NCBI GenBank assembly: GCA_905233345.1
Contig: CAJODQ010000018.1
Coordinates: 1-33,830 of the forward strand
Direction: 5' to 3'
Source: an uncultured Bacteroidales bacterium
Lineage (GTDB): Bacteria > Bacteroidota > Bacteroidia > Bacteroidales > UBA932
Length of the DNA: 33,830 nt
Shown: positions 23,408 through 32,309 of the stretch, piece after piece
How the letters are laid out: every line of letters starts with the position of its first letter
Numbering within the stretch: position 1 is the first letter of the stretch
Program-made: the position numbers and the translations under genes
Notes under the pieces: model-generated
What the model saw: the letters and a program-made list of their open reading frames with translations, nothing else
What the model was told of the DNA's origin: nothing
Databases searched by the model: none

Positions 23408-23415
23408 TATATTTG
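23408..23415 (+). promoter_or_regulatory. -7 promoter element of the btuB operon
   Basis: TATATTTG followed by C, placed just before the riboswitch. The direct repeats occupy the -33 region; there is no clean TTTG. Confidence 0.65.
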
Positions 23416-23418
23416 CAG

Positions 23419-23593
23419 CCGATTTCGGTGTCCGTGACTTCCGGCCGGAAGTACGGATGAAAAGGGAATCAGGTGAAAAACCTGAGCAGACACCGCTGCT
23501 GTAAGTTCCAATCATGGTTTCGGCATTCATCAGCCACTGCCCAAAGCGGGAAGGCGCCGGAACGGGGACAAGCCAGAAGACCTGCCGAATCGG
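23419..23593 (+). ncRNA. Cobalamin (B12) riboswitch
   Basis: The leader closes with P1 pairing CCGATT (23419-23424) with GAATCGG (23587-23593). Inside are the conserved core GGGAATCAGGTG with a hairpin to CCTGAGC, the ACACCGCTGCTGTAAG stretch, and the B12 box AAGCCAGAAGACCTGCC at about 23570-23586. Adenosylcobalamin binding would reduce expression of the operon that follows. The btuB ATG at 23635 is 41 nt beyond P1. No strong terminator is visible after it, so control is probably at translation initiation. Confidence 0.95.
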
Positions 23594-23634
23594 TTGTTTT
23601 TGAAGCTTTCGGGTAATAAAAGCTTCCGGAATAG

Positions 23635-25791
23635 ATGCGATTCAGACGAATTTGGATGTCATTGGTATCCCTGCTGGGATGCATTGTGCCGCTCCTCGGA
23701 CAGGACAGCCTGTCGGTGAGGGGTGCGCTCGACGATACGCTGATGCTGCGCAATTCCACCGTCACGGCCCGGAGCCGGGAGCAGAAACTCCGCGAAGGCG
23801 CCTTCGCCGTGGGTGCGCTCAACATCCGTCTGCAGGCCAGTACCTTGCAGTCGCTCACGCAGGCCATCGACAGGACCGCGGGCATCCGCATCCGGGAAGA
23901 GGGGGGCGTCGGCAGTGAATTCGACCTGTCGATCAACGGCATGTCGGGCAACTCGATCCGCTATTTCCTCGACGGGATGCCGCTCGATGCCAAGGGTACC
24001 GGCATGACGTTGGCCAACCTGCCCGTGAACATCATCGACCGGGTCGAGATCTACAAGGGCGTGATTCCGGCCAGCTTCGGCAGCGACGCGCTGGGCGGCG
24101 CCGTCAATATCATCACCAACCGCCGCAACCGCAACTACCTGGACTTCTCCTACGGCTTCGGCTCGTTCCACACCCACAAGGCCGATTTCAACGCGCAGTA
24201 TACCGGGAAAAAGACCGGCATCATCCTCAAGCCCGTCATCAGCGCCAGCTATTCGAAGAACAACTACATCATGCGCGACGTCAAGGTGCGCAATGAGGAG
24301 CATACGGCCTTTGTCATCAAGGATTTGCCGCGTTTCCACGACGACTATCTCTCGCTTTTCGGACAACTGGAAGCCGGTGTGGCGGACCGCAGCTGGGCCG
24401 ACGCCTTCTTTGTGTCCGCATCCGTGGCGATGATCGACAAGGACATCCAGACAGGTGCCACCCAGGACCATGTCATCGGCATGGCAGAGCGACATTCGCG
24501 GGCCGTCAACGTCGCGGCCCGCTATGAGAAGGCCGATTTCCTGACGGAGGGCCTGCAGCTGCTGGCGACGGTCTCACAGACCTGGGACCATTCCCAGACC
24601 ATCGATACCACCTACCGCCGCTACTATTGGGATGGTACCTATATCGACGGCTCGTACAGCGAGATCCGCGGCCGCGGGAAGACCTGGCGGCACTACCGCC
24701 GCCCGCTGACGGTGGTGCGCGCCAACCTGAACTACCGTTTCGCCGAGGGACACGACCTGGCGCTGAACTACCTGCTCAACCGGGCGGGGAACCGGCAGGA
24801 GGACGCCTGGGACACGGAGTTCGAGCCCACCAGCGACATGCTGGCCAAGCACATCATCAGCCTCTCGTACGACCAGTCGCTGCTGGGCGGACGACTGAAC
24901 AACGCGTTTTTCGTGAAAGACTTTGTCAACCATCTGAAGATCGGCCAGCGTGAACTGCCTTCGACGACCGGCGCCGACAAGGTGACAGGCTCCGACACGC
25001 AGAACTACCTGGGCGGCGGCGTGGGTTCCCGCTACCTGTTCCTGGACGAGCTGGCCGTCAAGGGCTCTTATGAGCACAGCATCCGGCTCCCGATTTCGCG
25101 CGAAGTGCTGGGCAACGGCTCGACGATCTATGCCAACGTGGCCCTGAAGCCCGAAATCAGCGAAAACTTCAACCTGGGCCTGTTCGGTACCTTCGACCTG
25201 GGCGGGGGACATACGATTTCGTACGAGGCGAACGGATTCGTGCGGCTCGTGGACAATTATATCCGGGCCACCGTGCTGGAAACGGAAAGCATGATGCAGT
25301 ATGTCAATGTGGATGCCGTCCATATCAAGGGCGTGGACGGGGAGATCCGCTACGACTGGGCCGGCAAGCTGCACATCGCAGCCAATGCCAGCTACGACGA
25401 CAGCCGCGACATGCGGAAATACACCCAGTCGGGCGACCTGTCGGTGACCTACCGGAACCGGACGCCGAACCGCCCCTGGGCTTACGCCAACACGGAAGTA
25501 TCCTACACGTTCCACCAGGTGGGCCTGCGGGACAGCCGGCTGCGCCTGTCGTGCGACTACCAGTGGGTCCACTGGTTTTATCTGACCTGGGAGGCCTTCG
25601 GCTCAGCCGGGACCAAGTCCAAAGTGCCGTCGCAGCACATCACGAACGCCTCGCTGCTGTATTCCTGGCGGGGCGGCCGCTACAATCTGTCGCTGGAATG
25701 CACCAACCTGCTCAACGCCCTGGCTTTCGACAACTATAGGCTGCAAAAGCCTGGACGCGCTTTCTTTTTGAAATTCAGACTTTTTTTATAA
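23635..25791 (+). CDS. btuB: TonB-dependent outer-membrane cobalamin receptor, BtuB-like
   Basis: A 718-residue outer-membrane receptor. The signal peptide ends near LLGQ (about residue 23). The plug domain (about 40-155) shows IDRTAGIRIREEGG, SINGMSGNSIRYFLDGMP and the VEIYKGVIPASFGSDALGGA motif. The remaining residues form the barrel and end in the aromatic-hydrophobic tail FLKFRLFL. The cobalamin assignment rests mainly on the riboswitch directly upstream and the cbiA-btuFCD genes downstream. No carboxypeptidase-like N-terminal extension of the SusC type is seen. Confidence 0.92.
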   Translation: MRFRRIWMSLVSLLGCIVPLLGQDSLSVRGALDDTLMLRNSTVTARSREQKLREGAFAVGALNIRLQASTLQSLTQAIDRTAGIRIREEGGVGSEFDLSINGMSGNSIRYFLDGMPLDAKGTGMTLANLPVNIIDRVEIYKGVIPASFGSDALGGAVNIITNRRNRNYLDFSYGFGSFHTHKADFNAQYTGKKTGIILKPVISASYSKNNYIMRDVKVRNEEHTAFVIKDLPRFHDDYLSLFGQLEAGVADRSWADAFFVSASVAMIDKDIQTGATQDHVIGMAERHSRAVNVAARYEKADFLTEGLQLLATVSQTWDHSQTIDTTYRRYYWDGTYIDGSYSEIRGRGKTWRHYRRPLTVVRANLNYRFAEGHDLALNYLLNRAGNRQEDAWDTEFEPTSDMLAKHIISLSYDQSLLGGRLNNAFFVKDFVNHLKIGQRELPSTTGADKVTGSDTQNYLGGGVGSRYLFLDELAVKGSYEHSIRLPISREVLGNGSTIYANVALKPEISENFNLGLFGTFDLGGGHTISYEANGFVRLVDNYIRATVLETESMMQYVNVDAVHIKGVDGEIRYDWAGKLHIAANASYDDSRDMRKYTQSGDLSVTYRNRTPNRPWAYANTEVSYTFHQVGLRDSRLRLSCDYQWVHWFYLTWEAFGSAGTKSKVPSQHITNASLLYSWRGGRYNLSLECTNLLNALAFDNYRLQKPGRAFFLKFRLFL

Positions 25792-25822
25792 TTTACCTCA
25801 ATTAACACATCATTTAAAAGAT

Positions 25823-27145
25823 ATGAAAGAAATGAAAAAAATGCTGGCCATCCTGACCGTTGCGATGGTCTCCATGATGATGCTGGCTATCAGCTGTGAG
25901 AAACCCGAACCGGAGCCCGAACCGGAACCGGAGCCGGTGGTGAAGGACTACAATTTCGACCTCTTCGTCTGCGCTGTCAAGCACGGTGGCATGTCGAAAA
26001 ACAAAAACGGCACGTACGTGCGCAGCGTCCCCGCGCTGACGGCTGACCAGCCGCGCGTGGAATTCACCGGCAAGGGCATCGACATTACGGAAGACTATAC
26101 GCTGGAAAGCATCACCCGGGGCAAATACTACTACCAGGTGCCGCAGCGTGCTACGGGCGGCTTCGTGAAATTCCACATCGAGCGTAACGCCGCCGGAGAG
26201 GAGCGCATCGTCGAGGATGCAGAAGTCCCTTTCAAGGACAACGTATATTCTGCCCGCAAATATACGCACGCCTGGATCGGTGACAGCACCTCGCTCGTCA
26301 TCGTGGGCACGGCCGACAAGGCCACAAAGATCATCTGGTCCAAGCTCTCCGAATCGAACCTGGCTGTCCAGTCCGAAGGCACCTTTGACATCAGCCTTCC
26401 CGAGGGCTATTCCTCGTTCTCCACAGCTGGTCTGCTGACCTACCGCAAGAGCGACAAGAAGTTGTATTACTTCTATTTGACCAAGGCGGCCGAAGGCATG
26501 GTCGATGCCGCCACTTCGGTGACGCACATCGCCGTCATCGATCCTGCGACGATGAAGGTGGAATCCGACACGGCCGTTCCGGCCGGCGTGATGGAAGAGA
26601 CGGCAGGCAGCGCCTATGGCGAACTGATGCAGAGCATGATCATGTATGACGAGGCCGACAACATGTATGTGGCCGGCATGATTACGCTGAACGATCAGGA
26701 GATGGGCATCCTTCGCCGCATCCCCGCGGGTTCCAAGACTTTCGACGCTTCCTGGAACGGCTTCCCCAATCCGGAAGGCAAGCTGCTGACCATCCAGTAT
26801 CTGGGCAATGGCCGTGCCCTCTGCTATTCGCGGGACGAGTCGCTCGGCACGAAGATTGACAGCAAGAGCCACTTCTATTCCATCATCAATCTGGCCAATG
26901 GCTCCCGTGAGCGCGTTAAGTACAACGGAACCGACCTGCAGTACTGCGGCGGACGTTTCTCGCAGCGCAGCGTGGTCGTCAACGGCAAAGCCTATATCGG
27001 TGTCGGCGGTGAAGTGGAAGGCGAGGCCGAAGCGACCTATCCGACCATCTACATCTACGACTGCAAGACCGGCACGGTGGAGAAGGGCGTGGAGCTCTCC
27101 AAGGGCTTCTGCTTCGACATCATCCGGGCCATGGATGCCCAGTAA
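25823..27145 (+). CDS. Lipoprotein partner of the cobalamin receptor, DUF4374/propeller-like
   Basis: A 440-residue lipoprotein. The lipobox LAISC places the lipidated Cys at residue 25. An acidic tether of Pro-Glu repeats follows (about 27-38), similar in charge to surface-export signals of Bacteroidota lipoproteins. The remainder is a series of beta-rich blades (for example TSLVIVGTADKATKIIW, KLYYFYLTKAAEG, NMYVAGMITL), which suggests a propeller like DUF4374 proteins. Family knowledge: Bacteroides BtuG and XusB are lipoproteins that sit on TonB receptors and capture cobalamin or siderophores. By position this protein is a good candidate for the same job. Identity with BtuG is not shown. 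Confidence 0.7.
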   Translation: MKEMKKMLAILTVAMVSMMMLAISCEKPEPEPEPEPEPVVKDYNFDLFVCAVKHGGMSKNKNGTYVRSVPALTADQPRVEFTGKGIDITEDYTLESITRGKYYYQVPQRATGGFVKFHIERNAAGEERIVEDAEVPFKDNVYSARKYTHAWIGDSTSLVIVGTADKATKIIWSKLSESNLAVQSEGTFDISLPEGYSSFSTAGLLTYRKSDKKLYYFYLTKAAEGMVDAATSVTHIAVIDPATMKVESDTAVPAGVMEETAGSAYGELMQSMIMYDEADNMYVAGMITLNDQEMGILRRIPAGSKTFDASWNGFPNPEGKLLTIQYLGNGRALCYSRDESLGTKIDSKSHFYSIINLANGSRERVKYNGTDLQYCGGRFSQRSVVVNGKAYIGVGGEVEGEAEATYPTIYIYDCKTGTVEKGVELSKGFCFDIIRAMDAQ

Positions 27146-27163
27146 CAGTCCGTCCGGAAAACA

Positions 27164-28456
27164 ATGAAACCGCAACTGCTGATCGGCGCCCTGCAATCGG
27201 GCGGTGGCAAGACCACCGTCACGATGGGCCTGCTGCGCGCCCTGCGCCGCAAAGGCCTGCAGGTGCAGCCGTTCAAGTGCGGTCCCGACTATATCGATAC
27301 CCGCTTCCATGCCGTGGCTACGGGCTGCGACTCCGTGAACTTGGATACCTGGCTGGCTTCTGACGCACATGTACACGACGTCTACGCCCGCTATGGGGCT
27401 GGGGCGGAGGCCTGCGTGGTGGAGGGCATGATGGGCCTCTTCGACGGCTACGAGCGGATGCAGGGCAGCAGTGCGGAAATCGCACAGTTGCTTGACATTC
27501 CCGTGCTGCTGGTAGTCAGCGCACGCTCCACAGCCTACACCGTGGCGGCGTTGCTCCACGGCGTGAAGACCTTCCGTCCGGGCTTGCGCCTGGCCGGTGT
27601 GGTGTTCAACCAGGTGGGCTCGCCGCGACATGCCCGGCTGCTGCAACAGGCCTGCGACGACGCTGGCCTGCGCTGCTTCGGCTTCCTGCCGAAAAGCGAA
27701 GGGCTGGAGATTCCTTCGCGGCACCTGGGCCTGACCCTTGCCGCCGAGGAGCAGATGAACGCGTGGATCGACCGCGCGGCCGACCTGGTGGAGCAGCATC
27801 TGGACCTCCGGGGCCTGCTTGAAGCGTGTTCCTGTCCTTTTGCTGCGCCTGCACCAGCAGAAGCGCCGGCGCCCGGGAACCTGCGCATCGCCGTGGCCCG
27901 CGATGCGGCCTTCAATTTTATCTACCGTGAAAACCTCGACCGGCTTTCAGCGCTGGGATCCGTATCATTTTTCAGTCCGCTGGCAGGCGATCCGTTGCCC
28001 GAGGCCGACCTGGTGTACCTGCCGGGCGGCTACCCGGAGCTCTTTGCGCGCGAACTCGCGTCGCAGGAGCGTACGATGGCGCAACTGCGCGCCTATGCCG
28101 AGGCGGGGGGACGGGTCCTGGCCGAGTGCGGTGGCATGATTTACCTTTCTTCATTAGTGTGTGTTGGAGAGGGCTCCTTCCGGATGTGCGGCGTACTGCC
28201 ATTCACCGCAACGATGGAAGGAGCCCGGCTCCAGCTGGGCTACCGCCGCCTGGTGGATGCGGCGGGACGGACGTGGCAAGGCCACGAATTCCACTATTCG
28301 CGGCTGTCGGATCCCGCGGCGCTGCCGTCGGTGGCGCAACAGTTCGATGTCCGCGGGGAGGCGGTTTCCACGCCGCTGTATCGCTACAAGAACGTGATTG
28401 CCGGATACACCCATCTGTACTGGGGAGAATCCGAATTTTTGTATCTTTGGGATTGA
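27164..28456 (+). CDS. cbiA: Cobyrinic acid a,c-diamide synthase
   Basis: A 430-residue ATP- and glutamine-dependent amidase of corrin-ring synthesis. The N-terminal ATP domain starts IGALQSGGGKTTVTMGLL with FKCGPDYIDTRFH and EGMMGLFDGYE. The C-terminal glutaminase contains YLPGGYPELFA and the nucleophile Cys in AECGGMIYLSSL, then a glutaminase His in GHEFHYSR. Length and order are standard. It sits between the lipoprotein gene and btuF, so one riboswitch would control both uptake and ring amidation. Confidence 0.95.
   Translation: MKPQLLIGALQSGGGKTTVTMGLLRALRRKGLQVQPFKCGPDYIDTRFHAVATGCDSVNLDTWLASDAHVHDVYARYGAGAEACVVEGMMGLFDGYERMQGSSAEIAQLLDIPVLLVVSARSTAYTVAALLHGVKTFRPGLRLAGVVFNQVGSPRHARLLQQACDDAGLRCFGFLPKSEGLEIPSRHLGLTLAAEEQMNAWIDRAADLVEQHLDLRGLLEACSCPFAAPAPAEAPAPGNLRIAVARDAAFNFIYRENLDRLSALGSVSFFSPLAGDPLPEADLVYLPGGYPELFARELASQERTMAQLRAYAEAGGRVLAECGGMIYLSSLVCVGEGSFRMCGVLPFTATMEGARLQLGYRRLVDAAGRTWQGHEFHYSRLSDPAALPSVAQQFDVRGEAVSTPLYRYKNVIAGYTHLYWGESEFLYLWD
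28442..28449 (+). promoter_or_regulatory. Possible internal -7 promoter element before btuF
   Basis: TATCTTTG lies within the last codons of cbiA, 8 nt before the btuF ATG (28458). There is no -33 TTTG. It would allow riboswitch-independent transcription of btuFCD if active. Confidence 0.3.
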
Positions 28457-28457
28457 T

Positions 28458-29606
28458 ATGAAGAGATTGCTTTCCCTCTGTATGCTGTCAGCCTTCATTC
28501 TGCTGGCAGTTTCTTGTAAAAATGGGGGCACGAAGACGACGGCTTCGGGCACGGATACCCCGGATCGGGCGGGCCTGATCGCCCCGCGCCATGCCGAGGG
28601 TTTCCGGGTGCGCTATACCGATGCGGGCTGCCTGGTGGATATCCAGGATCCGCAGCGTGGGGAGAAGGAATCATTCCACTTCCTGCTGGTTCCGCGCGGC
28701 ACGAAGCCCGCACAGGTACCGGCGGGCTATACGCCGCTGGAAGTTCCGGTGGAACGGGTGGTCTGCATGACCTCCCTGCAATTGTCGAATTTCATCTGCC
28801 TGGATGAACTCGACCGGGTGGCCGGTGTCACGAGCACGCGGCACCTCTTCAATCCCGACATGAAAGAACGGCTGGCCGACGGCCGTACCCGAATGATTGG
28901 CATCGAGGGGAATTTCGACAGCGAGGTGATCCTGGCCCTCGACCCGGACGTGATCCTCATTTCTCCTTTTAAACGCGGCGGCTATGAGGCGCTGCGGGGC
29001 GTGGACATCCCCCTGGTTCCGCACCTGGGCTATCAGGAGGCGACGCCCCTCGGACAGGCCGAATGGATCAAGTTCGTGGGCCTGCTTTGCGGTGAAGAAG
29101 AGAAGGCCAACCGCATCTTCGACGAAATCGAAGCACGGTACAATGCCCTGAAGGCCCTGACCGCTAATGTGGCGGAGCGCCCCGTCGTACTGAGCGGCGA
29201 GCTGCACGGCGGCAACTGGTACGTGGGCGGCGGCCGCAGTTTCCTGGCCCAGATCTTCCGCGATGCGGGCGGTGAATACTTCCTGCCGGACGACACGAAC
29301 GCCGGCGGCCTGAACCTCGATTTCGAGACGGTCTACAGCCAGACTGCCAACGCGCAGTACTGGCGTATCGTCAACAGCTACAACGGCACGTTCAGCTACG
29401 ACGCCCTCCAGGCCGAGGACGCCCGCTATGCCGATCTCAACGCCTTCAAGAACAAGGGGGTCATCTACTGCAACATGCGGGAGAAACCCTTCTACGAGAG
29501 CATGCCGGTCCAGCCCGACGTGGTCCTGGCCGACCTCATCCATATTTTCCATCCGGAACTCCTGCCGGCCGACTACCAGCCGGTCTTCTACGAACTGCTG
29601 CCATGA
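28458..29606 (+). CDS. btuF: Cobalamin ABC transporter substrate-binding lipoprotein, BtuF-like
   Basis: A 382-residue lipoprotein with lipobox LAVSC (Cys20). It has the two-lobe binding-protein features of the iron-chelate/cobalamin family: VERVVCMTSLQLSNFI, VAGVTSTRHLFNPDM, IGIEGNFDSEVILALDPDVI and YWRIVNSYNGTFSYDAL. The periplasmic protein would deliver cobalamin (or a related chelate) to BtuCD. The start at 28458 is chosen for the signal peptide MKRLLSLCMLSAFILL; the upstream in-frame ATG lies inside cbiA. It overlaps btuC by 4 nt. Confidence 0.9.
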   Translation: MKRLLSLCMLSAFILLAVSCKNGGTKTTASGTDTPDRAGLIAPRHAEGFRVRYTDAGCLVDIQDPQRGEKESFHFLLVPRGTKPAQVPAGYTPLEVPVERVVCMTSLQLSNFICLDELDRVAGVTSTRHLFNPDMKERLADGRTRMIGIEGNFDSEVILALDPDVILISPFKRGGYEALRGVDIPLVPHLGYQEATPLGQAEWIKFVGLLCGEEEKANRIFDEIEARYNALKALTANVAERPVVLSGELHGGNWYVGGGRSFLAQIFRDAGGEYFLPDDTNAGGLNLDFETVYSQTANAQYWRIVNSYNGTFSYDALQAEDARYADLNAFKNKGVIYCNMREKPFYESMPVQPDVVLADLIHIFHPELLPADYQPVFYELLP

Positions 29607-30640
29607 AACGTCCCGTTGCCGTCGGAATGATCCTGCTGGGCGTGGCCATCCTCGTCCTGTTCTTCCTGAACCTGCTGCTGGGCTCGGTTGCTGTGCCGGC
29701 GGGCCAGGTATGGAAGGTGCTCTGGGGTGGGGAAGCCGACAATGCCATCTGGCAGAACATCATCCTCAAGTCACGTTTCCCGCAGGCGCTCACGGCGCTG
29801 GTGGCAGGCGCGGGCCTGTCGGTGGCCGGTCTGCAGATGCAGACGGTCTTCCGCAACCCGCTGGCCGGCCCGTCGGTGCTGGGTGTCAGCTCGGGTGCGA
29901 GCCTGGGCGTGGCCTTCGTGGTGCTGCTTTCCGGTCGCCTGGGTGGCGTGGCCCTGAGCCGGCTCGGCTACATGGGGGAATTCGCCATGACGGTCGCGGC
30001 CATCATCGGCGCCCTGGCCATCATGCTGCTCATCGTCTGGGTGGCGCAGAAGGTGCGGGGCAACGTGACCTTGCTGATCATCGGCGTGATGATCGGCTAT
30101 GTGGCGACGGCCATCATCGGGGTGCTGAAGTTCTTCAGCGCTGAGGAGGACGTGCGGGCCTACGTGGTCTGGGGCCTGGGCAGTTTCGCCCGCGTCTCGG
30201 GCGGCCAGGTGATGACCTTCGTGGTGATCATGGCCATCCTGCTGCCGCTGTCGTTCCTGCTGGTCAAGACCCTGAACCTGCTGTTGCTGGGCGACGGCTA
30301 CGCCCGCAATCTGGGCCTGAACATCCGCCGGGCGCGCATCGCCGTCATTACGTGTGCGGGCGTGCTGGTGGCCATCGTCACCGCGTACTGCGGCCCGATC
30401 TCTTTCCTGGGCCTGGCCGTGCCGCACCTGTGCCGTGGCATCTTCCGGACCTCGGACCACCGTGTGCTCATGCCCGCCGCGCTGCTGGCCGGCGCTGCGC
30501 TGGCACTGCTGTGCAACCTCATCGCCCGCATGCCGGGCTTCGAGGGCGCCCTGCCCGTCAATTCCGTCACGGCCCTCATCGGCGCGCCGGTGGTGGCGGT
30601 CGTCTTGTTCAAACGCAGAAAGGAGGACACGGGCGAATGA
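29603..30640 (+). CDS. btuC: Cobalamin/iron-chelate ABC transporter permease, BtuC-like
   Basis: A 345-residue FecCD-family permease with about ten membrane segments. Typical stretches are SRFPQALTALVAGAGLSVAG, QTVFRNPLAGPSVLGVSSGAS, VWGLGSF, and GPISFLGLAVPHLCRGIF near the ATPase-coupling loop. The cobalamin assignment comes from the riboswitch operon. Four-nt overlaps join it to btuF and to the ATPase gene. Confidence 0.92.
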   Translation: MKRPVAVGMILLGVAILVLFFLNLLLGSVAVPAGQVWKVLWGGEADNAIWQNIILKSRFPQALTALVAGAGLSVAGLQMQTVFRNPLAGPSVLGVSSGASLGVAFVVLLSGRLGGVALSRLGYMGEFAMTVAAIIGALAIMLLIVWVAQKVRGNVTLLIIGVMIGYVATAIIGVLKFFSAEEDVRAYVVWGLGSFARVSGGQVMTFVVIMAILLPLSFLLVKTLNLLLLGDGYARNLGLNIRRARIAVITCAGVLVAIVTAYCGPISFLGLAVPHLCRGIFRTSDHRVLMPAALLAGAALALLCNLIARMPGFEGALPVNSVTALIGAPVVAVVLFKRRKEDTGE

Positions 30641-31380
30641 AACGTGAAGCCACCATCCAGCTTGTCAACCTGGCCATCGGGTATACGAACCGCCACAGTG
30701 TGAAAACCGTGGCCGAAGGGATTACCGAGACCATCTACAGTGGGGAGCTGACCTGCTTGCTGGGCGAGAATGGCGCCGGCAAGTCAACCCTGCTGCGTAC
30801 GCTCTCCGGTTTCTTGCCGCTGCTCTCGGGCGAGATTTCCATTCTGGGCAGGCCCCTCAGCGTATATAAAGAGAAAGAACTGGCCACGGTCATCGGCGTC
30901 GTCCTGACCGAACGGACCAACCTGCAGAACATGACGGTCGAAGAACTGGTCGGCATGGGCCGCAGTCCCTATACGGGTTTCTGGGGTCGGCTGTCGGCCG
31001 AAGACCGGACAAAGGTGATGGAGGCGTTGGAACTGGTCGGCATCACCGCGCTGCGTGGCCGCCTGGTGCAGACGCTGAGCGATGGCGAGCGGCAGAAGGT
31101 GATGATCGCCAAGGCGCTGGCGCAGGAGACGCCCATCATTTTCCTTGACGAGCCCACGGCCTTCCTCGACTATCCGAGCAAGGTGGAGATCCTTCGCCTG
31201 CTGGGCCGTCTCTCCCGGGATTTCGGCAAGACCATCTTCCTCTCGACGCACGACCTGGAGCTCGCCCTCCGCGTCGCCGACCGCGTCTGGCTCATGTCCC
31301 GCCAGGGCGGCGTTCAGACGGGCATGCCCGCCAACCTGATCGTCGACCCCGAAACGGGCCGGTTTCATTTCGAATCTTAG
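30637..31380 (+). CDS. btuD: Cobalamin ABC transporter ATPase, BtuD-like
   Basis: A 247-residue ATP-binding subunit. Walker A is GENGAGKST (43-51), the signature is LSDGERQKVMIAKAL, Walker B is IIFLDEPTAFLD and the H-loop is LSTHDLEL. The signature has D-G-E in place of the common G-G-Q. The ATG overlaps the btuC stop by 4 nt, which fixes the start. Its stop codon is 2 nt from the stop of the convergent cbiB gene, with no terminator hairpin between them. Confidence 0.93.
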   Translation: MKREATIQLVNLAIGYTNRHSVKTVAEGITETIYSGELTCLLGENGAGKSTLLRTLSGFLPLLSGEISILGRPLSVYKEKELATVIGVVLTERTNLQNMTVEELVGMGRSPYTGFWGRLSAEDRTKVMEALELVGITALRGRLVQTLSDGERQKVMIAKALAQETPIIFLDEPTAFLDYPSKVEILRLLGRLSRDFGKTIFLSTHDLELALRVADRVWLMSRQGGVQTGMPANLIVDPETGRFHFES

Positions 31381-31382
31381 CT

Positions 31383-32309
31383 TTAGAAACAGGAGAAGAA
31401 TCGCGCTGCTGCGGTCAACAGGACCATCACGATTTCGGCGCCGCGGTTGACACGGACGGCGCATTCCATATCTGCAGTCGTCAGGGGCCTTTCATTTTCG
31501 CCAATGTATGGCTTCCAGACTTCTTCACCGAAATAGTCATGGGGGCCACCGAAGCGGCAATCGAGAATGGCGGCCAGGGCGGCTTCCGGGTGGCCGGAGT
31601 TGGGGCTCAGGTGTTTTCGGCCGTTCTCGTGGACCCATTTTGTCTTGCTTAATTTGCCGGATACCAGCAGCATCAGGAAGGCGGTCAGCCGTGCGGGAAT
31701 CCAACCGGCTATATCATCCAGCTTGGCAGCAAAGCGCCCGAAATCCAGATAGCGTTCGTTGCGGTAGCCGATCATCGAGTCGAGTGTGTTGATCATCTTG
31801 TAGGCCACCATGCCGGGCACGCCGAGCAGCGCCAGCCAGAAGAGCGGCGCGATGACGCCGTCGTTGAGGTTCTCTGCCAGCGTTTCAAGGGCAGCAGTGC
31901 GGATCTCCTGAGCCGAGAGATTCGCCGTGTCGCGTCCCACGATGCGGGCCACCTGCGTGCGACCTTCCTCGAGCGAACGGTCCACGGCGCGGAACACTTC
32001 CCGCACTTCGCGGATGAGGGTGGTGCCGGCCAGGCAGTAAAAGATCAACACGGCTTCGACGGCGATCCGGAGCCACGGATGGATGGCTTCGCATCCGATG
32101 AGCAGGGCCATGGTAAGGCAGAAACAGCCCAGCACGAGCAGAACGGTCAACAGGGCGCCTTTCCGGCGGCGGTGACCGCCTTTGTTCCAGCGTTTTTCCC
32201 CGGCGGCGATGAGTTTACCAAAACCCACGACGGGGTGGGGCAACCAGGCGGGGTCACCGATCAGGAGGTCCAGCAGCCAGCCGGCCAGCAAAGAGAAGAC
32301 GCGGTTCAT
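31383..32309 (-). CDS. cbiB: Adenosylcobinamide-phosphate synthase
   Basis: A 308-residue membrane enzyme that joins aminopropanol phosphate to adenosylcobyric acid. It contains LIGDPAWLPHPVVGFGKLI near the N-terminus, TLAENLNDGVIAPLFWLALL, the loop MINTLDSMIGYRNERY, and GHPEAALAAIL. Four to five hydrophobic segments are visible. It overlaps the upstream decarboxylase-like gene by 4 nt and is the last gene of this operon. Confidence 0.95.
   Translation of the reverse strand: MNRVFSLLAGWLLDLLIGDPAWLPHPVVGFGKLIAAGEKRWNKGGHRRRKGALLTVLLVLGCFCLTMALLIGCEAIHPWLRIAVEAVLIFYCLAGTTLIREVREVFRAVDRSLEEGRTQVARIVGRDTANLSAQEIRTAALETLAENLNDGVIAPLFWLALLGVPGMVAYKMINTLDSMIGYRNERYLDFGRFAAKLDDIAGWIPARLTAFLMLLVSGKLSKTKWVHENGRKHLSPNSGHPEAALAAILDCRFGGPHDYFGEEVWKPYIGENERPLTTADMECAVRVNRGAEIVMVLLTAAARFFSCF

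Noticed and set aside
25898-25938. Short nucleotide repeat in the lipoprotein gene as a mobile or CRISPR-like repeat
   Set aside because: It simply encodes the Pro-Glu tether of the lipoprotein; unit length is 6 nt with no spacers.
25814-27799. A 661-codon open frame on the minus strand opposite the lipoprotein gene and cbiA
   Set aside because: The plus-strand genes have a lipobox and a full CbiA pattern; the minus frame is a compositional shadow.
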